Assembly (NCBI GenBank): GCA_023443515.1
Contig: JAEZUC010000097.1
Span: 137,284 to 201,283, forward strand
DNA from: Bacillota bacterium
GTDB taxonomy: Bacteria > Bacillota > Clostridia > Acetivibrionales > DSM-1351
Reading direction: 5' to 3'
DNA length: 64,000 nt
A program made the position numbers and the translations under genes. Below the pieces are notes generated by a model. The model searched no databases, was not told the DNA's origin, and saw only the letters and a program-made list of their open reading frames with translations. Shown in pieces: positions 25,929 to 35,003 of this stretch (position 1 is its first letter; every line of letters starts with the position of its first letter).

Positions 25929-26004
25929 GCCCAGATAGCTCAGTCGGTAGAGCAGGGGACTGAAAATCCCCGTGTCGCTGGTTCGATTCCGGCTCTGGGC
26001 ACCA
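25929..26004 (+). tRNA. tRNA-Phe (GAA)
   Basis: Cloverleaf with acceptor GCCCAGA/TCTGGGC, anticodon stem-loop GGGGACTGAAAATCCCC (anticodon GAA) and an encoded CCA. It is 38 nt after the CAU tRNA in the same transcript. Confidence 0.95.
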
Positions 26005-26043
26005 AAAAAGAATTTTTCGTCTATGAAACGAAAAATTCTTTTT
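26005..26043 (+). terminator. Terminator of the tRNA operon
   Basis: A 16-bp stem (26005-26020 with 26028-26043) and 7-nt loop starts directly after the CCA of tRNA-Phe and ends in a T-run. Confidence 0.88.
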
Positions 26044-26068
26044 TTATTTAATTATTACTATTTATTTT

Positions 26069-26182
26069 TTACGGTCGTATTAATTTGCTGTCAATAAAAG
26101 AATCTGCCACACCTGTTCTGGTTTGTTCATCAACCTTGGGATATATCTTTTCCCCGTTCCTCTTTGTTACATTTACAAGAAA
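26069..26182 (-). pseudogene. Unidentified 3' gene remnant
   Basis: An open frame of 37 codons directly after the Gfo/Idh gene, with no in-frame start codon. Its peptide includes NGEKIYPKVDEQTRTGVADS and ends SKLIRP. The composition is that of normal protein rather than shadow ORF, so it looks like the last piece of a gene cut off on its 5' side. I do not recognise the family. It could also be a chance frame. Confidence 0.35.
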
Positions 26183-26187
26183 TTAAT

Positions 26188-27363
26188 TTACACTACAACA
26201 TGCTCCTGCACTCTTTTTTCTTCCATCCATGTTATAGGTATAACAGGATCAAAAGTTGTTGTAATCTTTTGAGGCCCGCTAAAGTTTTTGGCATTTTGAA
26301 TTAAATCAAGGATTTCCATAGCATGAAGGGCATGATCCATATCCAAAAGACATTTTCTATTTTGGCTAACTGATTCAGCAAGCTCAAAGACTCCCTTTGC
26401 CCAGTCAACATTAACGTCAGTTCCCGTTTTATAAACGAAATCATCGGATTTTTCAAACTGGTATTCCTGTCTTTCCGATAAATATTCATGGGAATTTTCA
26501 AAAGTAGTTGAATTTGAATAAATTCTCTTCTGTATGTATATCTTTTGACGGACATTCCAATACAAATCATCCATGGAAAGTACACCTTCCTCACCGGTAA
26601 TTATTAAAGAATGATTAATCGGAGCTACAGAACCTATAGTTACTCTGGCTACCACACCGGAATGGAATTCAATACATGATTCGCTGTAATCAGGCCCAAG
26701 TTCATCTGTACCGCTTTTGCTTAATTTGTCCGGTACTAAACAATTAGTATACGATTGAATTGTTTTTGCGGGTCCCAAAAGAATTGTCAAAAGGGACAAG
26801 GTATATCCCGCATGTTCCAATACGCTTCCAACCTTAAATTCATTTTCGTGGGGCCATGGTAGCCCTGTTTTGCTGACCCATGCCCAATATCTCATCTGAT
26901 GAATGGGACCGTCGTCAAGCTGGGAATACACTAAGATTGGTTTTCCGATTTCTTTATCATTCAAAGCTTTAATCAAGCCCATTGTATATTCTCCCAAAAC
27001 CGTATTCGGTGAGGACGCAATATGCAAATTTCTTTCTTTTGCCAAGGATACCAGTTCAGCAGCTTCCTTGAAGTTTAAACCCATGGGTTTTTCAGTATAG
27101 ACATGCTTATTTGCCAGAAGGCAAGCTTTTGAAACTGCATAATGACTATGGGGATTAGTACAATTCAATATGATTGTGATTTCCTTGTTGTTCAATAGTT
27201 CTTCTACAGAATTATAATATCTGGTGTTATAATACTCCGCAAATTTGACTGCTCTTTCTCTGTTGATATCTGTTACACCGACTATTTCAAGTTCCGGGTG
27301 GTTAGGCATGGTAGACCCATAAAAATATGAAACAAATCCACATCCTACTATACCAATTTTCAT
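26188..27363 (-). CDS. Gfo/Idh/MocA family oxidoreductase
   Basis: 391 residues. The N-terminal Rossmann fold starts GIVGCGF (4-10), the substrate-proximal EKPMG is at 91-95, and a GFO_IDH_MocA C-terminal domain follows. Such enzymes oxidise or reduce sugars and inositols with NAD(P). The last gene of a five-gene operon with nagB-, HAD-, GT2- and MFS-type genes, so a sugar-phosphate or amino-sugar substrate is likely. No closer substrate can be read from the sequence. Confidence 0.85.
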   Translation of the reverse strand: MKIGIVGCGFVSYFYGSTMPNHPELEIVGVTDINRERAVKFAEYYNTRYYNSVEELLNNKEITIILNCTNPHSHYAVSKACLLANKHVYTEKPMGLNFKEAAELVSLAKERNLHIASSPNTVLGEYTMGLIKALNDKEIGKPILVYSQLDDGPIHQMRYWAWVSKTGLPWPHENEFKVGSVLEHAGYTLSLLTILLGPAKTIQSYTNCLVPDKLSKSGTDELGPDYSESCIEFHSGVVARVTIGSVAPINHSLIITGEEGVLSMDDLYWNVRQKIYIQKRIYSNSTTFENSHEYLSERQEYQFEKSDDFVYKTGTDVNVDWAKGVFELAESVSQNRKCLLDMDHALHAMEILDLIQNAKNFSGPQKITTTFDPVIPITWMEEKRVQEHVVV

Positions 27364-27396
27364 AATATATTCCTCCTTGATTTTTGTTCAATCATT

Positions 27397-28575
27397 TTAG
27401 AATTTCTCTGACTTTGGGTATATAACTCTCTGTTTAACGGCAAATATAATTACGAATATTATTGTAGCTATACCTATTAACAGAGAACTGCATAAAAAGA
27501 CTTGTCTAATCCCTAGCAAATCGCTTAATCTTCCGCCTATTATACTTCCAATCACAGGTGATATGCCCATACTGATTAGCATATTTATAGTTTGTCCTGA
27601 CGCTTTTAATTCTTTTTTTACATTGGTGTTTACATAGCATGTGGACGTAAACATAAATACTATAAAAGTAAATCCGAATAATATTTGAGCTATTAATATC
27701 ATATAAATATTGGAAAAATAATATAACGAAAGCCAACGAGTTGCAGTTACGGCAGCTGAAATTAACAGCAATACTTTTATATTTAAAAGCTTTACAATCC
27801 TATCGGCAAATACTAAAAATACTACTTCACTCATTGTAGCAAGAGAAATAGCAAATCCCACTAAAAAATCATCCGCGCCGGCTTGTTTATAATAGATTGA
27901 GAAAAAATAATTATAAAAAGCAAAAGTAATTTGAACTATCAAGTTAAAGCTCAATAATAGCACTAGTTCCCGGTTTTTAAATAAATCCAGCAGGTAAATT
28001 TTTGTTTCGCCTGACTGATGACCTTTTATTTTAGGTAATTTACTGCTTAAAATAAAATTAGTAGCGGCCAGACAAAAATATATGATAAAGGCATTGTAGA
28101 TATTTAACTTGATTAAATACCCTGCAATCATTGCTACCAGAGAATAACCTACACTCCCAGCCAAACGGATATGCCCGTATTTCCAGTTTGATGTTTCAAT
28201 ATATTCCAGTGTTATAGTATCATAGATAGCATAAATGGGCCGTTCGAAGAAAACAAAGGCAGTTATCACAGCTAACAGATATGAAAAATTGTTTGAAACC
28301 GGCAACAGCAAAAATGAAATTCCGCTACATAGTAATAAAATGTATAATATATAATTCTTTATTTTAACCCTGTCGCATAAAGTCCCCCATAAAGGCTGAG
28401 AGATAATGTTGCTCAGCGGTCCCACTGCCATTAATATACCAATAGAGGTTTTATTGAATTTCAAATAGTCAAAATAAAGAGGTATATATATTGTAAATAT
28501 TGCAGATAGCCCATATACTAATACATATATTAAAAAAAAAGTAAAATAATAGTTTTTTTCCTTTTTTAAATACAT
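27397..28575 (-). CDS. MFS transporter (sugar-type)
   Basis: 392 residues with 12 predicted membrane helices. PLWGTLCDRVKIKNYI matches the MFS loop 2-3 signature. The shape resembles the LacY/nucleoside-symporter-like branch (MFS_1_like). It could import a sugar or export the operon product. Its ATG overlaps the end of the GT2 gene by 10 nt, which suggests coupled translation. Confidence 0.8.
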   Translation of the reverse strand: MYLKKEKNYYFTFFLIYVLVYGLSAIFTIYIPLYFDYLKFNKTSIGILMAVGPLSNIISQPLWGTLCDRVKIKNYILYILLLCSGISFLLLPVSNNFSYLLAVITAFVFFERPIYAIYDTITLEYIETSNWKYGHIRLAGSVGYSLVAMIAGYLIKLNIYNAFIIYFCLAATNFILSSKLPKIKGHQSGETKIYLLDLFKNRELVLLLSFNLIVQITFAFYNYFFSIYYKQAGADDFLVGFAISLATMSEVVFLVFADRIVKLLNIKVLLLISAAVTATRWLSLYYFSNIYMILIAQILFGFTFIVFMFTSTCYVNTNVKKELKASGQTINMLISMGISPVIGSIIGGRLSDLLGIRQVFLCSSLLIGIATIIFVIIFAVKQRVIYPKSEKF

Positions 28576-29588
28576 TTTTTTGCACCTTGGCAGATTTGAT
28601 AATTATTCATATATTTTTTTGTTTTTGTTCCGGATATAGTCATAGCGTTCTCAATTAAGTAATCTACCAATTCCCCCTCGTCTTCTCGTTTAAATGTTTC
28701 ACTTAATTTCAAGTATAGTTTTATCAAAAGATCGCCTACCTCTTCGTGTGTTATACCTCCATTTTGCAGCGCAATACCAATAGCTTCCTTAAAACCCTCT
28801 ATTTGTATTTGCATAGCCTTTTTGTTAAACTCCTTCCTTCCTCCTTCTCTGGCTCGGGAAGAAGAACCCTCTTGTTTATTTTGACATATTCTATACAATG
28901 AGGGAATATCGTCCCGATAGACATATTTGAACCCTGATGCAGAATACCGTAGCCACGTGTGGGCGTCTTCTGCCACGTTATAAGGTGGAAACGGACAATT
29001 AAAAGCCAACTCGGTCCTTACCGATGTGGAAGACGTTAGATTGACATATCCATATTTGGTGCCAATATCTATCCAGACATTTTTACCTTGGGGCGGATTG
29101 TTGGTGTGAGTTTCCAGTATTTCAAGTATTGAACCTGTTACATTCCTTTTTGGAACAAACTGGTTTTCTTCATCAATTATTTTAAAAGTAGAGTATACAA
29201 CCCCCGTATCACAATCATTGCAAAAAACCTCTCTGGTTTTTTCAAGCCTGTTTTTATGAGAAATATCATCGCTGTCATTGTATAATATAAAAGGAGATTT
29301 ATTCTCATATGCCCACTTGACACCCAAGTTTCTGCAAAAGCCCGGACCGTCATTAGAATTTTTAAATATAACATGTATCTTTTCCGGATACACATCTTCT
29401 AATTTTTTCAAACTGTCTTTGATTTCCCCCAAAGGAGAATTGTCATCGACAATTACAACCTGCCAGTTTTTATCACTTTGATTAAAAACACCTTCCAGAC
29501 AATAGTCAAGAAACTTTTTGTTTTGGAAATCAAGACTATAATGCGGTATAACAAAAGTTGCCGTACCATTGAAAAAATCCATAAGCAT
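28566..29588 (-). CDS. Family 2 glycosyltransferase
   Basis: 340 residues. A GT-A fold is indicated by FVIPHYS, VIVDDNSP (47-52) and the metal/nucleotide motif NDSDD (104-108); NVAEDAHTWLRYS matches the ED acceptor region of GT2 enzymes. No membrane helix is seen, so it is soluble. It transfers a sugar from a nucleotide donor to an unknown acceptor. Its ATG overlaps the stop of the HAD gene by one base (TAATG). Confidence 0.82.
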   Translation of the reverse strand: MLMDFFNGTATFVIPHYSLDFQNKKFLDYCLEGVFNQSDKNWQVVIVDDNSPLGEIKDSLKKLEDVYPEKIHVIFKNSNDGPGFCRNLGVKWAYENKSPFILYNDSDDISHKNRLEKTREVFCNDCDTGVVYSTFKIIDEENQFVPKRNVTGSILEILETHTNNPPQGKNVWIDIGTKYGYVNLTSSTSVRTELAFNCPFPPYNVAEDAHTWLRYSASGFKYVYRDDIPSLYRICQNKQEGSSSRAREGGRKEFNKKAMQIQIEGFKEAIGIALQNGGITHEEVGDLLIKLYLKLSETFKREDEGELVDYLIENAMTISGTKTKKYMNNYQICQGAKKCI

Positions 29589-30268
29589 TATTTCCTTTTA
29601 TCATTATAAGAATTAAATAAAGATATTATTTCTATTAAAGTTTTAAAATCCGGTAAAATTAAGCTTGCATTCAGCTTTTTATTATTAAATGCCCAAAAAG
29701 CAATTCCAGCATTACTTGCGGCCTTTTCGTCAGAAGGAGAATCTCCTATGAATACAACTTCGTCATTTTTTAAGTTCCATTTTTTTAGAATAAGAAGTAA
29801 CCCTTCAGGATCCGGCTTTGGTTTAACTACTTCCGTAGTGATTATTGGTTTAAGATAGTTGTCCAGCTTATAATGCTCAACAATTACAGATAAGCTTGAA
29901 TCACGGTTGGACATCACGCTCAAATAGTATCCGCTATTTTTCAGATATGAAAGCATTTCCTGCATATTTCCAGCGGGTCGCATGTATTGGATAAAACCAT
30001 CATAACGAACCTTTTCCATGGCATGTCTTATCTGATTGTTTGAAGCATTTGGCGCCAGCTCTTTAAGTATGTCCTCCAGCGTAAGCGCAAAAAGATAATC
30101 ATTTTTAGGATCATCTAAAGGCAAAGGATTTAAACTTAATTGAACGAGATGCTCATTTATGTATAACAAACTTGCAAGTTGCGAGTCAAACAAAACACCA
30201 TCGCAATCAAAAATAAATCCTTTTACCTTTTGTAAGGTATCCATTAATACATTGTCTAATTCGATCAT
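29588..30268 (-). CDS. HAD family phosphatase
   Basis: 226 residues. Motif I FDCDGVLFD (20-28), motif II MSNRD, a conserved Lys in EVVKPKPDPEG and motif III/IV FIGDSPSDEKAA are all present, as in phosphoglycolate phosphatase/beta-phosphoglucomutase relatives. In this operon it probably removes phosphate from a sugar phosphate. AGAGGA precedes the ATG. Confidence 0.85.
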   Translation of the reverse strand: MIELDNVLMDTLQKVKGFIFDCDGVLFDSQLASLLYINEHLVQLSLNPLPLDDPKNDYLFALTLEDILKELAPNASNNQIRHAMEKVRYDGFIQYMRPAGNMQEMLSYLKNSGYYLSVMSNRDSSLSVIVEHYKLDNYLKPIITTEVVKPKPDPEGLLLILKKWNLKNDEVVFIGDSPSDEKAASNAGIAFWAFNNKKLNASLILPDFKTLIEIISLFNSYNDKRK

Positions 30269-30322
30269 ATGTCCTCTTTTCTATAAAAATAATTACTTAT
30301 AAGATACCCTAACCCTAAATGA

Positions 30323-31183
30323 CTATAATTCAGATGCTGCAGCTTCATCCAAGTAAAAAGAAACATTTCCGTGTTTTTGTAGTAATGAAGCCGGAAATTC
30401 CCGGTTAGGAACACAACTTACTGCTTTGCTAACTACGGAAGCTTTATCTTTTCCGAATGCCAAAAGTACTATTTCGTTGGCATTCATAATAGTCTGTATT
30501 CCCATGGTAATAGAATATTTAGGTGTTTTTTCAACCGAACCCCAATCAACACTTTTTTGTTTTAATGTTGCATCCGATAATTTAACGAATCTGGTTGGAG
30601 ATGCTTCGGAGGATCCCGGCTCATTAAATGCGATATGACCATTGGGACCTATTCCTAATAATTGGATATCTAAGCCCCCACTATAATTTATTTCCTTTTC
30701 ATAATTATCACAGTACTGCTGCACTAAAATTCTTGAAAATCCTGACCCTTTAGGTATAAAAGCATAATTAGGGTTAATGTTTACGTGTTTATAAAGATTA
30801 TTATACATTTCACTGTGATGTGACCTAGGGTCCGATTCATGAACAGGCCAGAACTCATCCAGATTGAAAAGCTTAGTATCACTAAAATCCAAGCCTTCTT
30901 CCTTATGCATTCTTACCAGTTCTTTGTACACCATAAGAGGAGACTTTCCAGTGGCCAATCCAATGTTTGCTGTTTGATTCAAACCATCAGTTTTTTTTCT
31001 GTTCATTATTGCCGCGATCTTTTTTGCAACATCCCTTGTTGCTTCCAAATTACTCTTATACACCAAGATATTAATACTATTCCTGGTTATTTTTTTTACA
31101 CCATCTGCTGTTGTTTCCAATTCATTGTCGTAACCGTTTCCATTAGTGTTATTTTCAACTAATTTTTCTGCCAATATTGACAT
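30323..31183 (-). CDS. nagB: Glucosamine-6-phosphate deaminase family protein with N-terminal extension
   Basis: 286 residues. The catalytic motifs FNLDEF (106-111) and NGHIAFNEPG (181-190) are intact, with IGLATGKSP for phosphate binding. Compared with usual NagB proteins of about 240-265 residues it carries roughly 35 extra N-terminal residues rich in Asn, Glu and Thr. NagB interconverts glucosamine-6-phosphate and fructose-6-phosphate plus ammonia. First gene of the operon; GAGAGGTGAT precedes the ATG. No nagA or PTS gene accompanies it. Confidence 0.85.
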   Translation of the reverse strand: MSILAEKLVENNTNGNGYDNELETTADGVKKITRNSINILVYKSNLEATRDVAKKIAAIMNRKKTDGLNQTANIGLATGKSPLMVYKELVRMHKEEGLDFSDTKLFNLDEFWPVHESDPRSHHSEMYNNLYKHVNINPNYAFIPKGSGFSRILVQQYCDNYEKEINYSGGLDIQLLGIGPNGHIAFNEPGSSEASPTRFVKLSDATLKQKSVDWGSVEKTPKYSITMGIQTIMNANEIVLLAFGKDKASVVSKAVSCVPNREFPASLLQKHGNVSFYLDEAAASEL

Positions 31184-31225
31184 ATAATCACCTCTCTTTT
31201 TCTATTTTTATCCATTTACTCCATT

Positions 31226-31254
31226 ATAATACAATTTATCGCTATAAAAGTCAA
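31226..31254 (-). promoter_or_regulatory. Promoter of the nagB-led operon
   Basis: On the minus strand TTGACT (31254-31249) and TATTAT (31231-31226) are separated by 17 nt, about 45 nt upstream of the nagB start. Between here and 31364 nothing further was recognised. Confidence 0.7.
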
Positions 31255-31364
31255 TTAAACTATTTACCAAAATCTTACATATTAATTATTGTATTTTTAT
31301 GTATTATGGTTAATAAAGACTGGACCTTTCCTTAAATAACTCTTGACTCTATGCAATAAAAAAA

Positions 31365-31409
31365 TACTCTTTTATGGATAATGCCTATATTCTAAGCCAT
31401 AAAAGAGTA
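31365..31409 (-). terminator. Terminator of the opp operon
   Basis: TACTCTTTTATGG and its complement form a 13-bp stem with a 19-nt loop, followed on the minus strand by seven T. It lies after the small ORF at 31465-31605. Confidence 0.85.
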
Positions 31410-31464
31410 CTTCCTTGTTTCATACATAAAATTATCCCATCGTGCGCAGCCAATCTCCCTGGAT

Positions 31465-31605
31465 TCATAGCCATATATTTGTCAAAAACACCATAAGGAG
31501 CGAAAACACTCCGATACTTATTAAAATAAAAGGCCAGACAACCTGAACAACAGCTATAAGTATTGCTAATATATCTTTAAATGATTCTTTTTGTATTAAT
31601 TTCAT
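31465..31605 (-). CDS. Small hydrophobic membrane protein (46 residues)
   Basis: A 47-codon ORF, 27 nt downstream of the oppF stop and before the operon terminator. A basic/polar start (MKLIQKESFKD) is followed by a long hydrophobic stretch with WPFILISIGVF and an end at TNIWL, giving one long or two short membrane helices. GGGGAG lies 7 nt before the ATG. I do not recognise a family. Position in the opp transcript suggests an accessory or assembly peptide, as inference only. Confidence 0.55.
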   Translation of the reverse strand: MKLIQKESFKDILAILIAVVQVVWPFILISIGVFSLLMVFLTNIWL

Positions 31606-31632
31606 GTTCCTGCTCCCCACCTCAGGTAATTG

Positions 31633-32598
31633 TTACGCAAAATGACATGCCACCTTATGATTTTGTCCCACGTCTTTCAGTTCAGGTACCTGTTGCTTGC
31701 AAATATCGCTGCACATAGGGCATCTTGTGTGAAAGCGGCAACCGGCCGGAGGATTTGCGGGACTGGGCAAATCCCCGGATAAAACTATCTTTTCTCTTTT
31801 TAGTCTCGGATCAGGCAGAGGAACTGCCGACAAAAGTGCCTTTGTGTACGGGTGAAGCGGATTGTCATAAAGCTCTGTTTTGTCAGCAATCTCAACAAGG
31901 CAGCCCAAATACATTACAGCCACCCGATGAGATATGTGCTTTACCACACTTAAATCGTGAGATATAAATAAGTAAGAAAATCCGTACTCTTTTTGCAAGT
32001 CAGATAAAAGGTTTATAATCTGTGATTGAATGGAAACATCCAATGCAGAAACAGGTTCATCACATACAATAAATTCGGGGTTTAATGCCAAAGCCCTTGC
32101 AATACCTATTCTCTGCCTCTGCCCCCCTGAAAACTCATGGGGGTATCTGTCAATATGAAAGGGCAACAACCCGCACTGTTCCATTACCTGCAAAACTCTC
32201 TGTTTTAGATTCTTTTTCTCACAGTAACAGTGTTCAAGCAGTGCTTCACCAATGATTTCACCAACAGTCAATCTGGGATTCAAAGAGCTGTAGGGGTCCT
32301 GAAAGACCATCTGAATTTTGGGCCTTAGCTTTTGCATTGCCTGTTTTTTAAGACTGAATAGTTCTGTCCCGTTAAATAAAACCTCTCCTCCGGTTTTTTC
32401 ATGGAGCCTCAAAATTGTACGCCCAACGGTACTTTTTCCGCATCCCGATTCCCCAACCAGTCCCAACGTCTCACCTTTATTTAATTCAAACGAAATATTT
32501 TCTACAGCTTTAACGTGTCCTACTGTGCTTTGGAATACTCCTCCTTTTATGGGAAAGTACTTTTTAAGATTTCTTACCTCAAGCAAAGCTTCACTCAT
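31633..32598 (-). CDS. oppF: Oligopeptide ABC transporter ATP-binding protein OppF
   Basis: About 321 residues. Walker A GESGCGKST (49-57), signature FSGGQRQRIGIARAL, Walker B IVCDEPVSALD and a C-terminal oligo-HPY domain with the Cys-rich CRFHTRCPMCSDICKQQ. The ATG at 32598 follows GGGGAGGTGA and overlaps the oppD stop by 4 nt. Works with OppD as the ATPase pair of a peptide importer. Confidence 0.92.
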   Translation of the reverse strand: MSEALLEVRNLKKYFPIKGGVFQSTVGHVKAVENISFELNKGETLGLVGESGCGKSTVGRTILRLHEKTGGEVLFNGTELFSLKKQAMQKLRPKIQMVFQDPYSSLNPRLTVGEIIGEALLEHCYCEKKNLKQRVLQVMEQCGLLPFHIDRYPHEFSGGQRQRIGIARALALNPEFIVCDEPVSALDVSIQSQIINLLSDLQKEYGFSYLFISHDLSVVKHISHRVAVMYLGCLVEIADKTELYDNPLHPYTKALLSAVPLPDPRLKREKIVLSGDLPSPANPPAGCRFHTRCPMCSDICKQQVPELKDVGQNHKVACHFA

Positions 32599-33572
32599 TT
32601 TATCACCTCCCCGAATAATGTACATGCAACGAAATGGTCATTCCCCATATCAATCATCTTGGGAAAACCTTGTTTACAGACATCCTTGCACATTTTACAT
32701 CTATCTGAAAAGTAACAGATTTCTGGTAAATTGATAAGATTCGGTACCTGTCCGGGTATTGTGTAAAGCCTTTCACTTACAGTAGTTATACTCGGTTTTG
32801 ATTTTAGAAGCCCTATTGTATAAGGATGCATTGGATTGAGATAAATGTCGTTTACATTTCCTTGTTCTATTATTCTTCCTGCGTACATTACTATTACATA
32901 GTCCGCCATTTCAGCTACAACCCCCAGATCATGTGTAATCAGCATTATGGAGGTTCCGAATTTTCTCTTTATTTCTTTAAGCAAATCCAGTATTTGCGCC
33001 TGTATTGTAACATCCAGAGCAGTTGTAGGTTCATCTGCAATCAGAAGTTCCGGATTGCAGGAGAGTGCCATGGCTATCATGATTCTCTGTCTCATACCTC
33101 CTGATAATTCATGGGGATAGGAGTCATATATTCCTTCTGCACGTGGTATTCCGACAGTTGAAATCATTTCAACCGCTTTTTCCCTTGCTTGTTTCTTGGT
33201 AAGTTTTTCATGAAGAATAAGTGATTCTGCTATCTGGTTACCCACTGTAAAAACAGGATTCAACGAAGTCATGGGTTCCTGAAAAATCATTGAAATCCTA
33301 TCCCCGTTTATTTTTCTCATTTCACCCTGGGATAGTTTCACAAGATCCTGTCCGTTGAAAATCACCTGTCCGTCAACTATTCTGCCCGGGTCCTGTATTA
33401 ATCTCATAATAGAAAGAGACATGACACTCTTTCCGCAGCCGGATTCACCTACGATGCCTATCGTTTGCCCCTTATTTACCTGAAAGGAAACGCCGTTTAC
33501 CGCTTTAACAACACCTGCATCGGTATAAAAAAATGTATGTAGATCTCTAATTTCCAAAAGTCTTTCTGACAT
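32595..33572 (-). CDS. oppD: Oligopeptide ABC transporter ATP-binding protein OppD
   Basis: 325 residues. Walker A GESGCGKS (42-49), signature LSGGMRQRIMIAMALS, Walker B LLIADEPTTALDVT and the Cys-rich oligo-HPY tail (CYFSDRCKMCKDVCKQ). Fifteen nt separate it from oppC, and its stop overlaps the oppF start. Confidence 0.93.
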   Translation of the reverse strand: MSERLLEIRDLHTFFYTDAGVVKAVNGVSFQVNKGQTIGIVGESGCGKSVMSLSIMRLIQDPGRIVDGQVIFNGQDLVKLSQGEMRKINGDRISMIFQEPMTSLNPVFTVGNQIAESLILHEKLTKKQAREKAVEMISTVGIPRAEGIYDSYPHELSGGMRQRIMIAMALSCNPELLIADEPTTALDVTIQAQILDLLKEIKRKFGTSIMLITHDLGVVAEMADYVIVMYAGRIIEQGNVNDIYLNPMHPYTIGLLKSKPSITTVSERLYTIPGQVPNLINLPEICYFSDRCKMCKDVCKQGFPKMIDMGNDHFVACTLFGEVIK

Positions 33573-33587
33573 AAATGCTTTTCCCTC

Positions 33588-34994
33588 CTACTTTTTCATT
33601 TTAGGGTCGAAGGCATCCCGCAGGCCGTCACCCACAAAATTAATTGCGAGAACTATTGTGAATATACATATTCCCGGTGGTATCCAAAGCCATGAGCGAA
33701 GAATGAAATCGTTGGTATCCCTTACTGCCTGAACCATGTTTCCCCACGATGGGAACGGCATAGCAACACCTAGTCCAAGAAAAGACAATGCTGATTCCAT
33801 CAATATTGCATCACCTATTCCCAGAGTTGCAGATACAATTATACTGGGGATAACATTAGGAATAAGATGTCTCACTATTTTTCGCCTGTCCTTGAGTCCC
33901 AGTGCCTCTGCTGCAATCATATATTCCTGTTCCCGCAAGGTCAGAATCTGACCTCGAACCAATCTTGCCATTACGGGCCAGCTAAGAACTCCTATTATGA
34001 ACATTACGAAATATATCCTACGCTCTGGAGGTATATTTAGATCAGACATTATTGCACCTATTATTATTACAACAGGCAAAAATGGAATACTCAGGAATAT
34101 ATCAACAAGCCTCATAAGCATATTATCAATTTTACCGCTGTAATAGCCTGCCAAGCCTCCTATAGTAGTACCCAAGAGTATTTCTAGTAGCACGGCAACA
34201 AAGCCTACAGTTATGGAGATTCTCCCTCCGTACATCAATCGGGTTAGGATATCACGCCCGCTACTGTCAGTACCCAATAGATGCTCAGGCCCCGGTTTAA
34301 GTTTTGCCATAATTATGTCTGTTTTAAGTAAAGGATATTGAGAAAATACCGGCCCGTAAAAGCATATAATAATAAGAAAGGATATCATGAATAATCCAAC
34401 TATTGCCAGTTTGTTTCTTTTAAATTGTTTAATAGCCATAGTCCAAGGCGTCTGAATATTGTCTCCTTTGTTGCGTTCCCTAGTATCCAGTATTTTGAGA
34501 ACTGCTACAAAAATCAATGAGACAAATGCAACTATAACCAGAAGCTTTGCGCCCGGCCCGGTCTGAGAGGCAATATCACTGGACTTGAATATAGTTTTAC
34601 CATCACCGGTTTTTAATTCAAGTAATATAGTACCAAAAAAATCAGTTATGGAAGTCTGGCTGTTGGAAAGCTGTATTCCATAAAATATTACAGCACATAT
34701 AACTGCCCCCAAAGCACCGGAGAGTGCTTTACTGCTTTTACGGAACTGATAGTACGCTATAAAAGCAATAGCAGCAATAAACAATAAGAATGCTACAAGC
34801 AGTGGAACAGATGTACTTGTAAATACATAAGTCTGTACATTTTCGCTAAGCTTGTGAAGCTCTTTTCTTTTGAACAGCGATGTTATAAGATTAAACCCGT
34901 TTATTGCACTATAATCCTTAAAAGTGAGAAATGGGAGCATATAACACAAGACTGCTGCAAACAATGATATTATCGTACATATTTTTATCTTCAT
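33588..34994 (-). CDS. oppC: Oligopeptide ABC transporter permease OppC with extra N-terminal membrane domain
   Basis: 468 residues against about 300 for usual OppC. The ordinary OppC part begins near residue 182 (PWTMAIKQFKRNKLAIVGL) and includes GTDSSGRDILTRLMYGGR and the EAA-type loop EALGLKDRRKIVRHLIPN. The preceding 180 residues contain four predicted helices (about 5-24, 62-81, 90-108, 150-168) of unknown role. No frameshift or internal start signal suggests two genes. It is downstream of oppB by 9 nt. Confidence 0.88.
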   Translation of the reverse strand: MKIKICTIISLFAAVLCYMLPFLTFKDYSAINGFNLITSLFKRKELHKLSENVQTYVFTSTSVPLLVAFLLFIAAIAFIAYYQFRKSSKALSGALGAVICAVIFYGIQLSNSQTSITDFFGTILLELKTGDGKTIFKSSDIASQTGPGAKLLVIVAFVSLIFVAVLKILDTRERNKGDNIQTPWTMAIKQFKRNKLAIVGLFMISFLIIICFYGPVFSQYPLLKTDIIMAKLKPGPEHLLGTDSSGRDILTRLMYGGRISITVGFVAVLLEILLGTTIGGLAGYYSGKIDNMLMRLVDIFLSIPFLPVVIIIGAIMSDLNIPPERRIYFVMFIIGVLSWPVMARLVRGQILTLREQEYMIAAEALGLKDRRKIVRHLIPNVIPSIIVSATLGIGDAILMESALSFLGLGVAMPFPSWGNMVQAVRDTNDFILRSWLWIPPGICIFTIVLAINFVGDGLRDAFDPKMKK

Positions 34995-35003
34995 TTTTCC
35001 ACC

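Noticed and set aside
25929..31183. Integrated element using tRNA-Phe as attachment site
   Set aside because: No integrase gene and no second copy of the tRNA-Phe 3' end were seen downstream, so a bounded island cannot be claimed.
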